Part shown: piece by piece, positions 10,869-24,194 of the stretch | Layout: each line of letters starts with the position of its first letter | How positions within the stretch are numbered: position 1 is the first letter of the stretch | Assembly (NCBI GenBank): GCA_014529385.2 | Contig: CM043948.1 | Location: 76,618,291-76,682,290, forward strand | Direction: 5' to 3' | Origin: Adiantum capillus-veneris | Lineage: Eukaryota; Streptophyta; Polypodiopsida; Polypodiales; Pteridaceae | Length of the DNA stretch: 64,000 nucleotides | The notes under the pieces: model-generated | Seen by the model: only the letters and a program-made list of their open reading frames with translations | The model's database searches: none | What the model was told of the DNA's origin: nothing | Translations under genes and position numbers: made by a program

Positions 10869-12500
10869 TATAATGGAATTGGCCTATTTAATTTGAGAGT
10901 AGCGGAAATTAATGAGAGTACTTTTGAGAAATGACTTTGTGAGCATAGCGGGTGAACACAATTGAAGATAGAAACATAATCATAGCAATTAGCTAACTTG
11001 GCATGAACAATACTTTTGCAAGAGAGAGAATTTAGAGAACATGACAACAATTGAGGACCGGATTTATGTGGAGCCGGTCCCCCCTCCCCCCTCCAATAGG
11101 CATTTGTATTATGATTTCTCCCATTAAGAGAGACTTGTTACAATATAATCTTTGTGTTCCTTGTGACCTAGGTGATGCAATGAAGATGGAAAGCTTCATG
11201 CATCACAAACATAACATAAACTTGAAGAAATATTTAACTGTCCCAAGCCTCAGTCCCAAGACCTCAAACACCTTGGAAGGTGGAGAGAGCTAGCAGGGAA
11301 TGAGGATAGGGAAGAGGAGGAAGAAACATTTCGTAGGAGAACGAATTAGTTCCTCACTTATCATAACTCTTGTTGCTAGCATACATAATATCATAGTAAT
11401 GAAGAAGAAGGAGATGGCAAGCTTAAGCATTGAAGCATGGCTCTTGGCTGGATTTGCACTCCATATCCAAGAGTGTTGGTGTAGGCCCTCAACCTCTACT
11501 TGCTTGGCGAAGGAGAGGGAGCTCTTGCACTTTTCATAGCACACAATGAGAGTGTTTGTGAGTGTGTGTGGGTGAGTATACCCCCTAAGCAACCCCCTAG
11601 CTTTCTTGGGTAGACCCCCCCTTGTAGCTCATGCTTGAAGCTCATTGGACCCCTCCAGGCCTAGCCAATCACAAGCAGGAGGCATTACAAGCACCAAGGG
11701 TAGCCCTAAGACAAGTATCCCCCTTTCCCCTTTGAGAGAGAGGGCTAGATAAATGCTAAATCATTTAATTAAATCTCCTAAATTATTATTGGACCCCTTG
11801 GGTGGCCAACCAATAGGCTTCAGGCACACCATGAGGGCAACATGAGGAGGAACTTGACAAGTGTCCCTTTTGCTTTCTTTGTACTATGCATGCCTTGTGT
11901 GAGTGTGTGGGTGTTCTCTCTCATCCCCCCTCATGTAGGGCTCACCCCCTCCTTGTAGGAATTGAATCTTTGACTTTTTGACACCTCAAGCCCCTCATGC
12001 ATAGGCCCAATTCCCACCACAAGCTTGGCTCATAAGCACTTTAAGCTTGGGCTGGGTTCTCACCTCAAGTGCAACCCTAGCATCTCAAGCATGTCGAGCA
12101 CCTCAAGCATCTTAATAATTAAGCACCTCAAGCATCTCAAGAACCTCAAGCACCTTAGTCATCAAGCATGACAAGCAAGACAAGCACCTCGAGCTGGGTT
12201 GGGTTCCCGCACCTCAAGCTCAGCCCTAGCTTACCTAAGGTCAAAGGCCTTTTACACACATTATTGGAGGTCTTCAATGAAGCTAACCCTAAGGTCTTAT
12301 GCTCCATTTGTTAGCCTTGCTCTTTGATAGACCATCTCTCATTTGAGCCCCTTTACCATTGGCCCCGTGTTGAGATAGATCTATAAGCACATGTCTATAT
12401 CTTAACACTTGTTCCCGTTTATTCTCCCACATTAAGTGATCAATTTAATATGAGAAAATCATTCGGGTTGGTTAGATATTAGATATTAGATTTTATGACA
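10869..12500 (-). repeat. 3' LTR of chromovirus A
   Basis: Matches 18021-19625 almost throughout. In element orientation it begins TGTCATAAAATC and ends CCATTATA (the canonical final CA has decayed; the 5' LTR ends CCATTACA). A stretch near 12060-12190 is rich in repeated CTCAAGCA/CCTCAAGCA words; the 5' LTR has one block fewer. Confidence 0.93.
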
Positions 12501-12545
12501 TTACCTCTCTCTTGAAATCATAGTCGTCTCTTGACTATGAGGTAG
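12501..12545 (-). promoter_or_regulatory. Polypurine tract and adjacent hairpin of chromovirus A
   Basis: In element orientation a CATAGTC...GACTATG inverted repeat is followed by TTTCAAGAGAGAGGTAA, immediately ahead of the LTR start. The purine run is the expected primer for plus-strand synthesis. The matching hairpin in element D (49086-49105) is perfect. Confidence 0.8.
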
Positions 12546-12841
12546 AAGAGATAAAGCCTTAGTCATTAGTCAATTTTACTTAGCGGGGGTAGAGGATCCC
12601 TTTTTACCCTACTAATCCATTTGGTGCTTGGGAGACATAGCTGCCGCAAGCATGTCTGCTCTTTAGTCCATTTCATTCTCCCAAAGTAGAGTGACTAATT
12701 CTACTTGGTGTTTGAGAGACGTCTTCATCACAAACATGATTCTAAGCATGCATACTTGTTAAATTTGTGCACAATTAAAAAGAGGACTAGTCTTATAAGA
12801 CAAAAACATGAGTCATTTAAAAGAAATTTGTACATTTGCTT

Positions 12842-14323
12842 ACTCTAATGTAGCATTGTAAGCATTGACAAGGTTCATACTATCCTTAAGCTGTATTCCT
12901 TGCATCCATCTAGCATCTTCAAAAGGATAATTTTTTAACTTAATAAGATACCGCCGGATAATCTTACCATGTCATAGTACCTTGTCTTCATGCCGAAGGA
13001 CAGCTTCGGGTTGTAGCACCTCTTCTTGGTCTCCAACTTCGGGAGGGTCTTCAATAATTGGTTCAGTTGGTGGCTCTCCTTTCTAGGGCTTAAGTAGGCT
13101 TACATGAAAGGCATTGTGGATGAGCCAATGGTTGGGCAACTTGAGTTGATAAGCCGTTTCATTGATGGGCTTCAAGATTTGGAAAGACCATAGTATCTTT
13201 TTGCTAGTTTAGCATAATACTTTTCATGGCCCGTAGGATTTTTGCCCGTCGTTTGCCTTAATCGAGCCTTAGGAAACTTGAGTAAGACCCAATCATTTTC
13301 TTTGAACATTAAGGCTCTTCTGTGCTTATCAGCAGCAGCTTTTTGCCTTTGTTGAGAGATGGATATAGCCTCCTTAATCTTTTGAAAAGATTCTTGTAGG
13401 TCACGGCTATACTCATTGGCGGCGAAGATCTTCCCATGTACTTTGAGTAGTAAGGGACTTTTAGGTCTTCCCTCAATGATCTCAAAAGGTGCTTTTCCCG
13501 TAGAAGTATGTACAGTATTATTGTAGGCATACTCTACAAGAGGTAAATACTTTTCCCATTGTGAGAGTTGATCTACTTCGGTAACATAAGTCTTGAGTAG
13601 ATCAAGTATCGTAAGATTGGCTATCTCACTTTGGCCATCCGTTTGTGGGTGATAGGCCGAAGAGAAATTCAATCTTGTTCCTAGATTTTCAAAGAGACCT
13701 TTCCAGAAACTACTAGTCATTCTAGGATCTCAATCTGACACGATGGATGTGGGTAATCCATGGTGCTTGAAAATCTGAGATATGAAGAGAGTTGCCATTT
13801 GATGTGCCTTAATAGTCTTTTTGACAGGAATAAAATGTGCTTGCTTGCTAAACCTGTCAACTATTGTCCATATTCCTGTATTCCCATGGATAGACTTGGG
13901 CAATCCAAAGATGAAATCCATGGATATACTCTCCCATGGTGAATTTGGGAAAGGCAATGGCTGGAGTAATCCAGGTTGCTTCCCTCTATAATACTTGGTC
14001 TTTTGGCATACTACATATTTTGAAACATACTCTTGTATGTCCACTTTCATGGTAGGCCAATAGAAATACATCTCTACTCCTCGGAGAGTAGGTTGAATAC
14101 CTCTATTCCCCGCATATGGAGGAGCATGGGATTCATACATAACTTTCTCACGAAGGGAATGGGTAACACATAGCCTATTTCCGTGGAGAAGATAACCATC
14201 CTGCAAGGTGAATGGTTCCTCTTTCTTCCCCAAAGCAAGGGCTGACATTATGTCTCTAAAGTCAGGGTCAGTAGCATACTCATCTGTCATAGAGGATAGA
14301 TCATTTTGAGTAGCTATAGACAC
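12842..14323 (-). pseudogene. Integrase with chromodomain tail of chromovirus A, broken
   Basis: Reading leftward: the zinc-binding part keeps SHAPPYAG and VVCQKTK, but the second histidine is N (AGNRG) and the first cysteine of the pair is Y (SKYVVC). The core has ISMDFIFGLPKS (first D), GLPTSIVSD (second D) and TDGQSEIAN (E). The GPY/F-type tail follows (WVLLKFPKARLRQ). Beyond 13171 the frame is broken, but RHEDKVL, RRYLIKLKNYPF and DARWMQGIQL correspond to the chromodomain, which targets new insertions to chromatin. A stop near 13730 separates the core halves. Confidence 0.9.
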
Positions 14324-14341
14324 CGCATTAACTTTGGGTCG

Positions 14342-16180
14342 TCATGAAAGTGCATCGGCCACTTGATTGTGCTTACCAGCTATGTGAGCAATATGGAAAT
14401 TAAATTGCGAAAGAAAATTTGCCCACCTCATTTGTTTGTCGGAAAGCTTGGTTTGCGTCATGAAATACTTAAGGCTTTGGTGGTCGGTTCGTAGGATAAA
14501 TAGAGTCCCCAATAGGTAGTGCTTCCATGTGTCTAGGGCATGTAGAACAGCTAAAAGCTCTTTCTCATAAATGCCCAAGACTCGTTCATCAATATTGAGC
14601 CTTCGGCTCTCATATGCTATGGCACGCCCTTCTTGAAGCAAAACTGCTCCAAGGCAATCACCACAAGCATCACATTGGACCTCAAATGGCTTTGAGAGAT
14701 CCGGAAGCACGAGGATTGGTTGGGAAGTAAACTTCTCTTTGATCTTTTCAAAAGCATTTTTCTCCTTAGCAGTCCATACAAACTTAACGTTCTTCTTAGT
14801 TAAGTCGTGTAGTGGTCCTGCTACTTGAGAGAATTTTTCTATGAAGCGTCTATAGTATGCGCACATACCAAAAAATCTTCTTAGCTCATGTAGATTTCTT
14901 GGGTTAGTCCATGCTTTTATTAACTCTAACTTTGATGGATCCATTCGGATACCATCTTTAGAGATAATATGACCTAGGTATTGAATCTCTTGAAGGAAGA
15001 ATTTGCTTTTCTTTTGGTTGAGAAAAAGCTTGTTCTCCCTCAATGCTTGAAAAATCACTTGGAGATGTTGCTTATGTTCCTCCAAAGACTTGGAGTAGAT
15101 GATGATATCATCAAAGAACACTCCAGTGAATTTGCGGTATGGTCTAAAAATTTTCTCCATTAAACGATTGAACGTAGCTGGTGCATTAGTCAAGCCAAAA
15201 GGCATGGCTAGATATTCATAAAGACCAAACGTTGTGCGAAATGCGGTCTTTAAGATATCTTCATCCACTATCCTTATTTGATGATAGCCACTCTTAAGGT
15301 CAATCCTACTGAAGTAGGTAGAGCCTTGTAGCTTATCAAACAGATCTTCTACCCGAGGTACGGGAAATCTGTTTTTGATAGTGATATGGTTTAGTGCTCG
15401 ATAGTCCACAACATACGGCATGTGCCATCTTTCTTTTGCACTAAAAGGACTGGAGAACAAAACAGAGAGGAACTAGGCCTCACCATCCCTTTGTCTACCA
15501 GCTCTTGTACTTGCCTCATGATCTCCTCTTGTTGAGCTTGTGAGACTCGATAAGGAGGCTTGTTAGGTGGTGAGCTTCCAGGAAGGAGCTCAATGCGATG
15601 GTCATCATCCCCTCGTTTTGGAGGTAAGTCCATAGGGATATCATCGATGAACACATCTTGGAATCCTTTTAGAAAATTAGACAATTCTAACTCTTCTTGA
15701 TTCCTACCATTTACTTTTGATGAAACATTAGTATCTTTTAGAGACTCTTTGACAAAAATCATGTACGCAGAAACTGAGCTCTTCATTGACTTATCAAAAT
15801 CAAGAGGATCTACAAGTGGAATAGTGCGACCACACTCACTAGCATCTATATACATGTTCTTTCCCCTATAGGTGAAGTAGATTATCGTTTCAGGGAACTT
15901 CATGTTGGCAGCCATGCGATCAAACCATGGTGCCCCTAGGATAACATCCTCATGTTGGAGAGGAGAGATGAAGAAGTCTTCTTTGTCGACATAGATTTGG
16001 ACATGAAGCCTCAACTTCCCAATCAAGGGAGTAACTGAGGCTTGTTGTCCCTTGAAAGCTGCATCAGCCACTACTATATCTCCCATCTCAAAAGCTTGAA
16101 TGCCCAACTTGGTGGCCAACTCCGGTTATATGAAGTTGAGAGTAGAGCCAGGGTCAAACAAGATGAAGGCATCATGCTCT
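14342..16180 (-). pseudogene. Protease, reverse transcriptase and RNase H of chromovirus A, broken
   Basis: Protease starts with LFDPGSTLNFI (the active-site DTG/DSG is DPG here) and ends with HEDVILGAPWF. The two halves are separated by a stop at about 16123. RT follows with [17 protein letters not shown], then a frameshift near 15420, [40 protein letters not shown] and catalytic FFDDIIIYS (F replaces the usual Y). RNase H has FEVQCDACGDCLGAVL, EKELLAVLHAL and RTDHQSLKYF, and ends in AGKHNQVADALS. The last 372 codons are uninterrupted, the best-kept part of the element. Confidence 0.94.
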
Positions 16181-16199
16181 CTTACCTTTCCCCAAGCAT

Positions 16200-17605
16200 A
16201 GGAAAGTGATGATCCTTTGCAATGAGCATCCTCTTTTGGAGCTTCGATGGTAGAAGCCCTAGGAGTCCCATTGCGAGTATTCTTCTTGGGGCAAGAACGA
16301 TAGCCATGTCCTTGCTCCCCACACTTGAAACACTTATGGTCCTTGCGAAAAGCTTCAAGCTCTTCAGGAGAGAGTTTGTTTTTACTTTTGTAAACTCCCT
16401 TCTCCTTGGACCGATTGTTGTTGTTGCTGTAAGTGACTTGGGAAGTATTTTGAACATTGGTTTTCCCCTTTCCATCATTTTTGTCTTTGTTTTCCATGGG
16501 CTTGACATTACGTCTAGCCCCTTGATGGAAATTGATGCGTGAAGAAACCATGGTGTGATGGATTACTTCGCTAATAGTACCAGGCCATTGAGAGTTGATG
16601 TATTTGGCCATCTCTTCAGGTAATCCCGCACAGAATTGTTGCCTTTGCTCGGCAAAGTCTATCTTTGAAAGACTGTAGCCTTGAGATGTAAATCCCAAAA
16701 CTTGTCTACGTACTTGTGGATAGACTCATGAGAGAGAAGCTTCAAGCTGCGCCATTCAGTAAGAACTTTGTCTTTTGCATCGCTTGCAAGGAATTGCTTC
16801 ATGATGGAAACTCATAGAGTTTTCCATGTCTTTGGGGCTTCACCATTTCCACGAAGGCTAGCCCACCATTGACGAGCTGATTTTTGGAAATGCATAGCTA
16901 CATGGTGTAGCTTGGAGGACTCTGTGAAGCCCTCGTCTCCAAAGGCCGCATCAAATTGTTGGATGAAGGCCAACACTTTGTCGATAGCACCAAAGGTGCC
17001 ATCATAGGTGAGAAAAGAGATACTCTTTCCTCCCTCCTTGAACTTATTTAGCTTTTGTGACCTTTGCCATGCAGGAAATGATTTGTGATGTCCTCCCCTC
17101 TTGTATTCTCTAGGCGAATAGCCATAACTTTCGTCGGAAGAGGAGGAAGGTGAAGAAGAAGGAGAAGAGGGTGACCTCTTCCTAGCCCTTTTCTTCCTTT
17201 GTTTCCTCTCTTGCCTTTCAGAGTGATGAGGAGAAGGACTATGTGTTGATCTTTTCCTCTTGGGAGGAGTGGGCGATCGTCGTCTTCATGGAGCCACATC
17301 TTCAGAGGAACTTAAGCTTTCATTGCTTTCTTGCTCTTTGGATTCCTCCTCTCGAATGGGAGAGAGTCTTCTTTGGGGGTTTCTTCAAGAGGCCTCCTAA
17401 GCTCTCTCTCCTCTTGGAGAGGAACGGAAATTCCATAAGCACGAAGTTGTTGAGTAACTTCGGCTCGAAAAGCAGGGTTGCCCATAGCTTGCTGCAACCT
17501 AGTGACGAGATAAGTCACAAACATTGGAGCATCATCATTAGCACCTTCATGTGCAAAATCAAAGCTATCAATGTTCATTCTACTCTCTTGATAATTGTCA
17601 GCCAT
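16200..17605 (-). pseudogene. Gag of chromovirus A, broken
   Basis: The likely start is the methionine at 17605 (MADNYQESRMNIDSF), matching the start of the D-element Gag. Order: an N-terminal region; an Arg/Ser-rich stretch (RKRSPSSPSSSPSSS) near 17180-17140, read through a frame change near 17305; a capsid-like core with ARQWWASLRGNGEAP; and a CCHC knuckle [14 protein letters not shown] near 16330-16290. Stops or frame changes near 16810 and 16700 break it. Gag would form the particle that packages element RNA. Confidence 0.88.
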
Positions 17606-18007
17606 GTTAACAAAATTTATGTATGTACTTAGTGTATGCTTTGGCAATTCAAAACCTTAGTTGCCACTCCTCTTAGCCTTTGAAAATCAGCTCTTAAGTA
17701 TCTACACCCACGGCTCGAAGTGGTTAATTATAGAGAGTAGAGGAGTAGGTCTAACATAGCAGAGTTGCCGAGGTCTAGCTCCTTTCGGACTTCTTATGGC
17801 TCAATAATGGTAAAGCCGTAGGCAAGTCTAAAAAAGACTCCATTATTAAGTCCAAAGCTCCCGAGGTGTGCACCATCCCCCACATAGTGGGCTCAACAAA
17901 ACCGATAATAGATCCCAGTTCCACTTACCCTAATATAAGTGACAACATCAACCATTTATAGGCTACTTAAGGACCTCTCTTCTAAAGCAAGAAAAGAGAA
18001 ACCAAAT

Positions 18008-18019
18008 GCTCTGATACCA
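18008..18019 (-). other. Primer-binding site of chromovirus A
   Basis: In element orientation TGGTATCAGAGC, complementary to the 3' end of plant initiator-Met tRNA, one base from the 5' LTR. It fixes the orientation and the inner LTR end. Confidence 0.93.
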
Positions 18020-18020
18020 A

Positions 18021-19625
18021 TGTAATGGAATTGGCCTATTTAATTTGAGAGTAGCGGAACTTAATGAGAGTACTTTTGAGAAATGACTTTGTGAGCATAG
18101 CGGGTGAACACAATTGAAGATAGCAACATAATCATAGCAATTAGCTAACTTGGCATGAACAATACTTTTGCAAGAGAGAGAATTTAGAGAACATGACAAC
18201 AATTGACGACTGGATTTATGTGGAGCCGGTCCCCCCTCCCCCCTCCAATAGGCATTTGTATTATGATTTCTCCCATTAAGAGAGACTTGTTACAATACAA
18301 TCTTTGTGTTCCTTGTGACCTAGGTGATGCAATGAAGATGGAAAGCTTCATGCATCACAAACATAACATAAACTTGAAGAAATATTTAACTGTGCCAAGC
18401 CTAAGTCCCAAGACCTCAAACACCTTCGAAGGTGGAGAGAGCTAGCAGGGAATGAGGGTAGGGAAGAGGAAGAAGAAACATTTCGTAGGAGAACGAATTA
18501 GTTCCTCACTTATCATAACTCTTGTTGCTAGCATACATAATAGCATAGTAATGAAGAAGAAGGAGATGGAAAGCTTAAGCATTGAAGCATGGCTCTTGGT
18601 TGGATTTTCACTCCATATCCAAGAGTGTTTGTGTAGGCCCTCAACCTCTACTTGCTTGGAGAAGGAGAGGGAGCTCTTGCACTTTGCATAGCACACAATG
18701 AGAGTGTTTATGAGTGTGTGTGGGTGATTATACCCCCTAAGCAACCCCCTAGATTTCTTGGGTCGACCCCCCCTTGTAGCTCATGCTTGAAGCGCATTGG
18801 ACCCCTCCAGGTCTAGCCAATCACAAGCAGGAGGCATTACAAGCACCAAGGGTAGCCTTGAGACAAGTGTCCCCATTTCTCCTTTGAGAGAGAGGGTTAG
18901 ATAAATGCTAAATCATTTAATTAAATTGCCTAAATTATTATTGGACCCCTTGGGTGGCCAACCAATAGGCTTCAAGCACACCATGAGGGCAACATGAGGA
19001 GGAACTTGACAAGTGTCCCTTTTGCTTTCTTTGTACCATGCATGCCTTGTGTGAGTGTGTGGGTGTTCTCTCTCATCCCCCCTCATGTAGGGCTCGCCCC
19101 GTCCTTGTAGGGATTGAATCTTTGACTTTTTGACACCTCAAGCCCCTCATGCATAGGCCCAGTTCCCACCACAAGCTTGGCTCATAAGCACTTTAAGCTT
19201 GGGCTAGGTTCTCACCTCAAGTGCAACCCTAGCATCTCAAGCATGTCAAGCACCTCAAGCATCTTAATAATTAAGCACCTCAAGCACCTTAGTCATCAAG
19301 CAGGACAAGCACCTCGAGCTGGGTCGGGTTCCCGCGCCTCAAGCTCAGCCCTAGCTTACCTAAGGTCAAAGGCCTTTTACACACATTATTGGAGGTCTTC
19401 AATGAAGCTAACACTAAGGTCTTATGCTCCATTTGTTAGCCTTGCTCTTTGATAGACCATCTCTCATTTGGGCCCCTTTACCAATGGCTCCGTGTTGTGA
19501 TAGATCTATAAGCACATGTCTATATCTTAACACTTGTTCCCGTTTATTCTCCCACATTAAGTGATCAATTTAATATGAGAAAATAATTTGGGTTGGTTAG
19601 ATATTAGATATTAGATTTTATGACA
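18021..19625 (-). repeat. 5' LTR of chromovirus A
   Basis: 1605 bp, starting TG and ending CA on the plus strand. It lies next to the primer-binding site, so it is the 5' LTR of a minus-strand element. It carries the same internal features as the 3' LTR. Confidence 0.94.
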
Positions 19626-19869
19626 TAAGTTCAAGGGCAGACTCTTTAGGGAAGCCACGATTTTGAAACACAAAAACTTCCTCTCATTTTCCCCTTTTCT
19701 CACTTCTCCTCCCCCCCGTTAAATATGATACCCCCTCCCTTATTTTTAAGCTTGGGAGATAAATTACTGGGGGCCTACCCCTGCTTATGTAACTTGTAAA
19801 AAAATCCCCCTCCCCTGCACTTACATGGTGCGATAAGTTTTCCATGGTGAATCCCCCGAGACTATAACC

Positions 19870-22458
19870 TAGCTTACATCGGGGAGTCCACTAGGTAGAT
19901 ATGTTCAAGCTAGAGAACAATCACCCAAGGAATGCCAAGAGTTGGGTCTTACCCTAGATCTGACAATGATTCTTAGCCAACCTGTGTGGCTCATAGCCCT
20001 TATGTCAAATAGTGTTCAATTGACGAAGACTGATTTGGATGGCGTCTTGGCCACTTGCTAGTTGAGAGTTAGAGCACCTTGGCTCAGGATGACTCACGAG
20101 CGAAACATGTATCAAAAGCTTCTTAGAAAGTTTTTATTATTCTTCGAGAGAAATAAGAAAGAGAGAGAGAAGGAGAGCATGTGCGGATGAGGAACTGTCC
20201 TTAAGTTTCTAGAGTGTGTACTCAATCTGTGTGCTCTTGCGCATCTTATGCCTAACTCTGCAACTTATCCTATAAGCATTCCATAGTTTTTTGATATGAC
20301 TCTCTCATCAAGAGAGGTGACAGAAAAATACAAAACACATCCTGACCCACCTACCTTGCAGGAGTCGTGATTGTACAAAAATGATGTAAATATGGCACTT
20401 TGCCGGTGAATTAAGTCCTAAATTTAGGTTCCTTTTAATGTTGGTGTGTGTTGACAGCAACCAAAAGGCACGTTAAACAATCCATCACTTGTCTTGTTTG
20501 TGAGAGAGTTACTAGTGTGATAGCGAGAGTTACTAGTGTGTGAAGCCCTTGGCTACAGTGATGGCCTCAAATGTAACAGCCAAAACCATAAGTGCCTTGC
20601 ATAGTCTAGATTGGTAGGGATGCTGTGAAGTGCCAATGCCCGTGATTCCCCATACTTGTGTGCCAATTCCCTTGATTCCAAGTCAATGGGCAGTATCACG
20701 ACACAAGGGAGAAGCCTTGCATCGTGTAAAACTGCCAAAGCACTTTGTGTTGAACAACAACAATAGTTGCCAAGCAAAGTGGAAACATGGAAAAACAAGA
20801 GAAACTTAGAATTGTCTAACCTGGGTGTCCGTCTGCAACCAGGTGTCATGAAATTTGTAAGGAAAAACCACTCCAAACCGGCACATAGCCATATCTGCTT
20901 TACGAGAGTTGTCGTGTATGTACATACGCCCTCTTGTATCGTATACGTATGTCTTGTACTTAATGAAATAACTTGCAAGCATGTTGCCAAATCCCTGCCA
21001 AGTTTGCATGCTCATAGCAGATGCCAAACGTGGGGAGTCTCAATGCAAGATGCATAAATTGAAGCCTTGCTGCACATAAATTGAAGCCTTGCTGATAGCC
21101 AACTGATGCGGCTGTTGACGTATAGATGTCATGACAAAAAGAATCGACCTTCTCGAGCAATTTCAACTGAAATTAGCCGGTACTGTGGGGCAAGCATCCT
21201 CTGTCAGCTTCTAGAAACAATGAGAAGGAGTCGGCCATGCCGAGCAACTTGCCTCCTTCATCAAATCAAGCAAGAGAATGTGCCAATCTCCTTGAGATTC
21301 CAAAACGTTGCAAATTTGCTATGTTTTTGTATCAAAATTGAACCGCTGAGAAGTCGTGTTGCGGAGCAAGGCGGTTGGTATGCAGGCCATGCTTGATTCC
21401 AATCTTTAAACCAATCAAATTTTTGGTGCTTACAGTAATTTTCACAAGCCATGCTTGTGATTTGCGTGCCTAAAGTGTAGGCATGGCTGTTGCATATCAT
21501 AGCTATCAAGTAGATGTTCAATAACAAAAATCAACTGCGTACCTCATTAAGTACATCTGCCAACAAATCTTACCGACCCAAAAATCGTATCTAGTACCGA
21601 GGGGGAACTGCAAATATTCTGAAAGCAGTAACACAACATTGGACTACACAAGCCGTGGTCATTAGCACCCTTGTACGGAACCTTGCTCATTGACATACCA
21701 ATCATAGCCTGACTGACCATTACTGCTAGGAAACTTTGCCGCCCTGCACAAACTATGAGGGTAATCGACTTGATTAAAAAAAATTGAAAGAGGTTTCCGT
21801 TCTTGTAGATTTTTTTGTTTGAACTCGGTTGGAATATGGTGTTTTCAAAGCCGTGCTTTGCCAATCATGTGTTGATGTTGGCCTTACCTTGGCCAGTCAT
21901 AATTCATGATGAAGCCCCTGGCTGGCTTTCAATTTTTTTGAGCCCCACTGGGCATGCCTTGACGAGAGTGAAAGACTCCTTGTATGTGAAACAATTGTCG
22001 AATAAACTGGGGTGTAAGCCCCTTAAAAACTTTGAAGTTCCATAGTATTGTTGAGTCCTTAATCTCTGCAGTAAAATAGGTTGCTGAGTTGCTAACAGCC
22101 CGCGAAGATGAGGACATGTCGAGATGCTGATGCTACAAGGGGGGTTGGCCCGTGGGCAGCCTCCCTTAATTAACTTTAGGGTGTCTGTGTGTGAATAAGA
22201 GCTGGGCTATGGTGACCAGAGAGTGCAGCGAGAAAGAGAAAGCAAACTGCCACTGCTGCGTTGCTTCCCGACTGATGCCACCATGACGAAAAGTCCTCCC
22301 CTCTGCGATGCAATGCTGTCAAGCTCAAGAATTCATGGTTTGGTGGAGGTCTAGCTTGCTCCCTCCCCGCCGCAAGTGACCCTACACATGTTGCTTACCA
22401 ATGCTCGTCCTCGTCTTCAGGATAAGACTTCATGCCCACGCTGAGAGAGAGAGGGAGG

Positions 22459-22514
<56 letters not shown>

Positions 22515-22592
22515 TAACATGCAAAACATGCAAGGTCATGCAAGCTTTTCCCCTCTCCTCCATAGCTCGTTCTTCTCCTTTCTCTCCACCTT
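19870..22592. other. Unassigned DNA with small duplications and (GA)n
   Basis: No gene recognised. Two short tandem duplications are visible: a 21-bp period containing GAGAGTTACTAGTGTG (20504-20540) and a 22-bp period containing CATAAATTGAAGCCTTGCTG (21053-21094). A GA microsatellite lies at 22442-22514. A minus-strand open stretch at 20553-20990 (145 codons) shows no domain and I do not trust it. The DNA may be internal sequence of the element whose primer site is at 22593. Confidence 0.45.
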
Positions 22593-22870
22593 GCTCTGAT
22601 ACCAATATAGGACTCTGGGAACTGCCATGAATGATCCTCCGCCCAACCACCCTTTTATAGCCCCTTTGCTTACAGGATCCCTTCTCCACTGGGCAGTCGG
22701 CCCTTGGCCAGGTCCTTGACCTCCAGGGTGGCCCTTGGCCTGACACCTTGTCCTCCACATTATTCCTGGTATCAAAAAATGAAACTTTGAAAGAGGGTGA
22801 ACGATGATTTTCACTTCAAAAAAGTCATCCTCCATGTCCTTTGAATTGAAATAGATGAGTTTCTTTTTTG
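22593..22870 (-). mobile_element. Primer-binding site and partial 5' LTR of a minus-strand element (J)
   Basis: GCTCTGATACCA at 22593-22604 is the reverse complement of the initiator-Met primer site. Next to it is LTR-like sequence with a minus-strand TATA box (CTATAAAAGG, 22651-22660), at a plausible place for an LTR promoter. No matching second LTR was seen, and element H interrupts at 22870, so the outer end is unknown. Confidence 0.6.
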
Positions 22871-23290
<420 letters not shown>

Positions 23291-23433
23291 ATCCCCCCTC
23301 AAGCCCGAACTAGACTTAGCACTCTCATGGCATAGAGTTTTAGGTTTACTCTTAACTATGAGTTTTAGGTATACTCATAAACCGTGAGTTTTAGGTGTGC
23401 TCACGACCAAGGGTTTTGGTACACCCATAGCCT

Positions 23434-23847
<414 letters not shown>

Positions 23848-24194
23848 ATCCTCCCCTTGAGGTTTGGACTATGACAAAATACTGAAGATGCATGATCCAC
23901 ACAGGATGATAAGCTGGTATCCACACATGATGGTAAAATCCACACAGGCTGACAAAATCCACACAGGATGATAATATCCACACAAGAAAATAAAAGTCCT
24001 CCCCTACAAGTAGAGAGGCTGCATCTTCAAAGTACATCTTCATAAAAGACAAGGTTTGTCTCTCCTTTGTCTTCTTCGTCTTCTACCATGTGAGCTGATC
24101 CTTTGTTAGGTCTCTTGCCTTCATTGCTTTTGTTGTTGTTGTTGCTTCTGCTATTGTTGCTTTCTCCACTGCTACTGCCTCCATTTGAGTAGCA

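Larger units (their letters stand above)
10869..19625 (-). mobile_element. Chromovirus A: near-complete Ty3/gypsy element
   Basis: An 8.76-kb minus-strand element with LTRs of 1632 and 1605 bp. A primer site for initiator-Met tRNA lies next to the 5' LTR, and a polypurine tract next to the 3' LTR. Gag, protease, RT, RNase H, integrase and a chromodomain tail occur in that order. The flanks CAAGC (10864-10868) and TAAGT (19626-19630) each differ by one base from CAAGT, the sequence at this point in the unoccupied Mutator-like copy 1, so the 5-bp TSD can be inferred. LTR copies differ at roughly 2-3% of positions in the first 200 bp. Frameshifts in every gene make it dead. Confidence 0.93.
10387..19860. 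mobile_element. Mutator-like element, copy 2, split by chromovirus A
   Basis: The left part 10387-10868 and right part 19631-19860 together match the reverse complement of copy 1 (3870-4635). The ends are CTTGGGGGATTCAC at the left and its near-perfect inverse GTGAATCCCCCGAG at the right. The flanks are a perfect 9-bp duplication ACTATAACC (10378-10386 and 19861-19869). The net element is about 710 bp without transposase. Chromovirus A sits inside it, so the Mutator-like insertion is older than A. Confidence 0.9.

Noticed and set aside
11290-11592. Pairs of frames repeated at 11051-11592 and 18203-18744
   Set aside because: They recur because both lie in the LTRs of chromovirus A; composition and length do not suggest a protein.
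18008-18019. Primer sites read as tRNA gene fragments
   Set aside because: Only 12 bases match and each lies beside an LTR; there is no tRNA cloverleaf.
20553-20990. 145-codon minus-strand frame as a gene
   Set aside because: No motif, no neighbouring support, and overlapping frames of similar length on the other strand.
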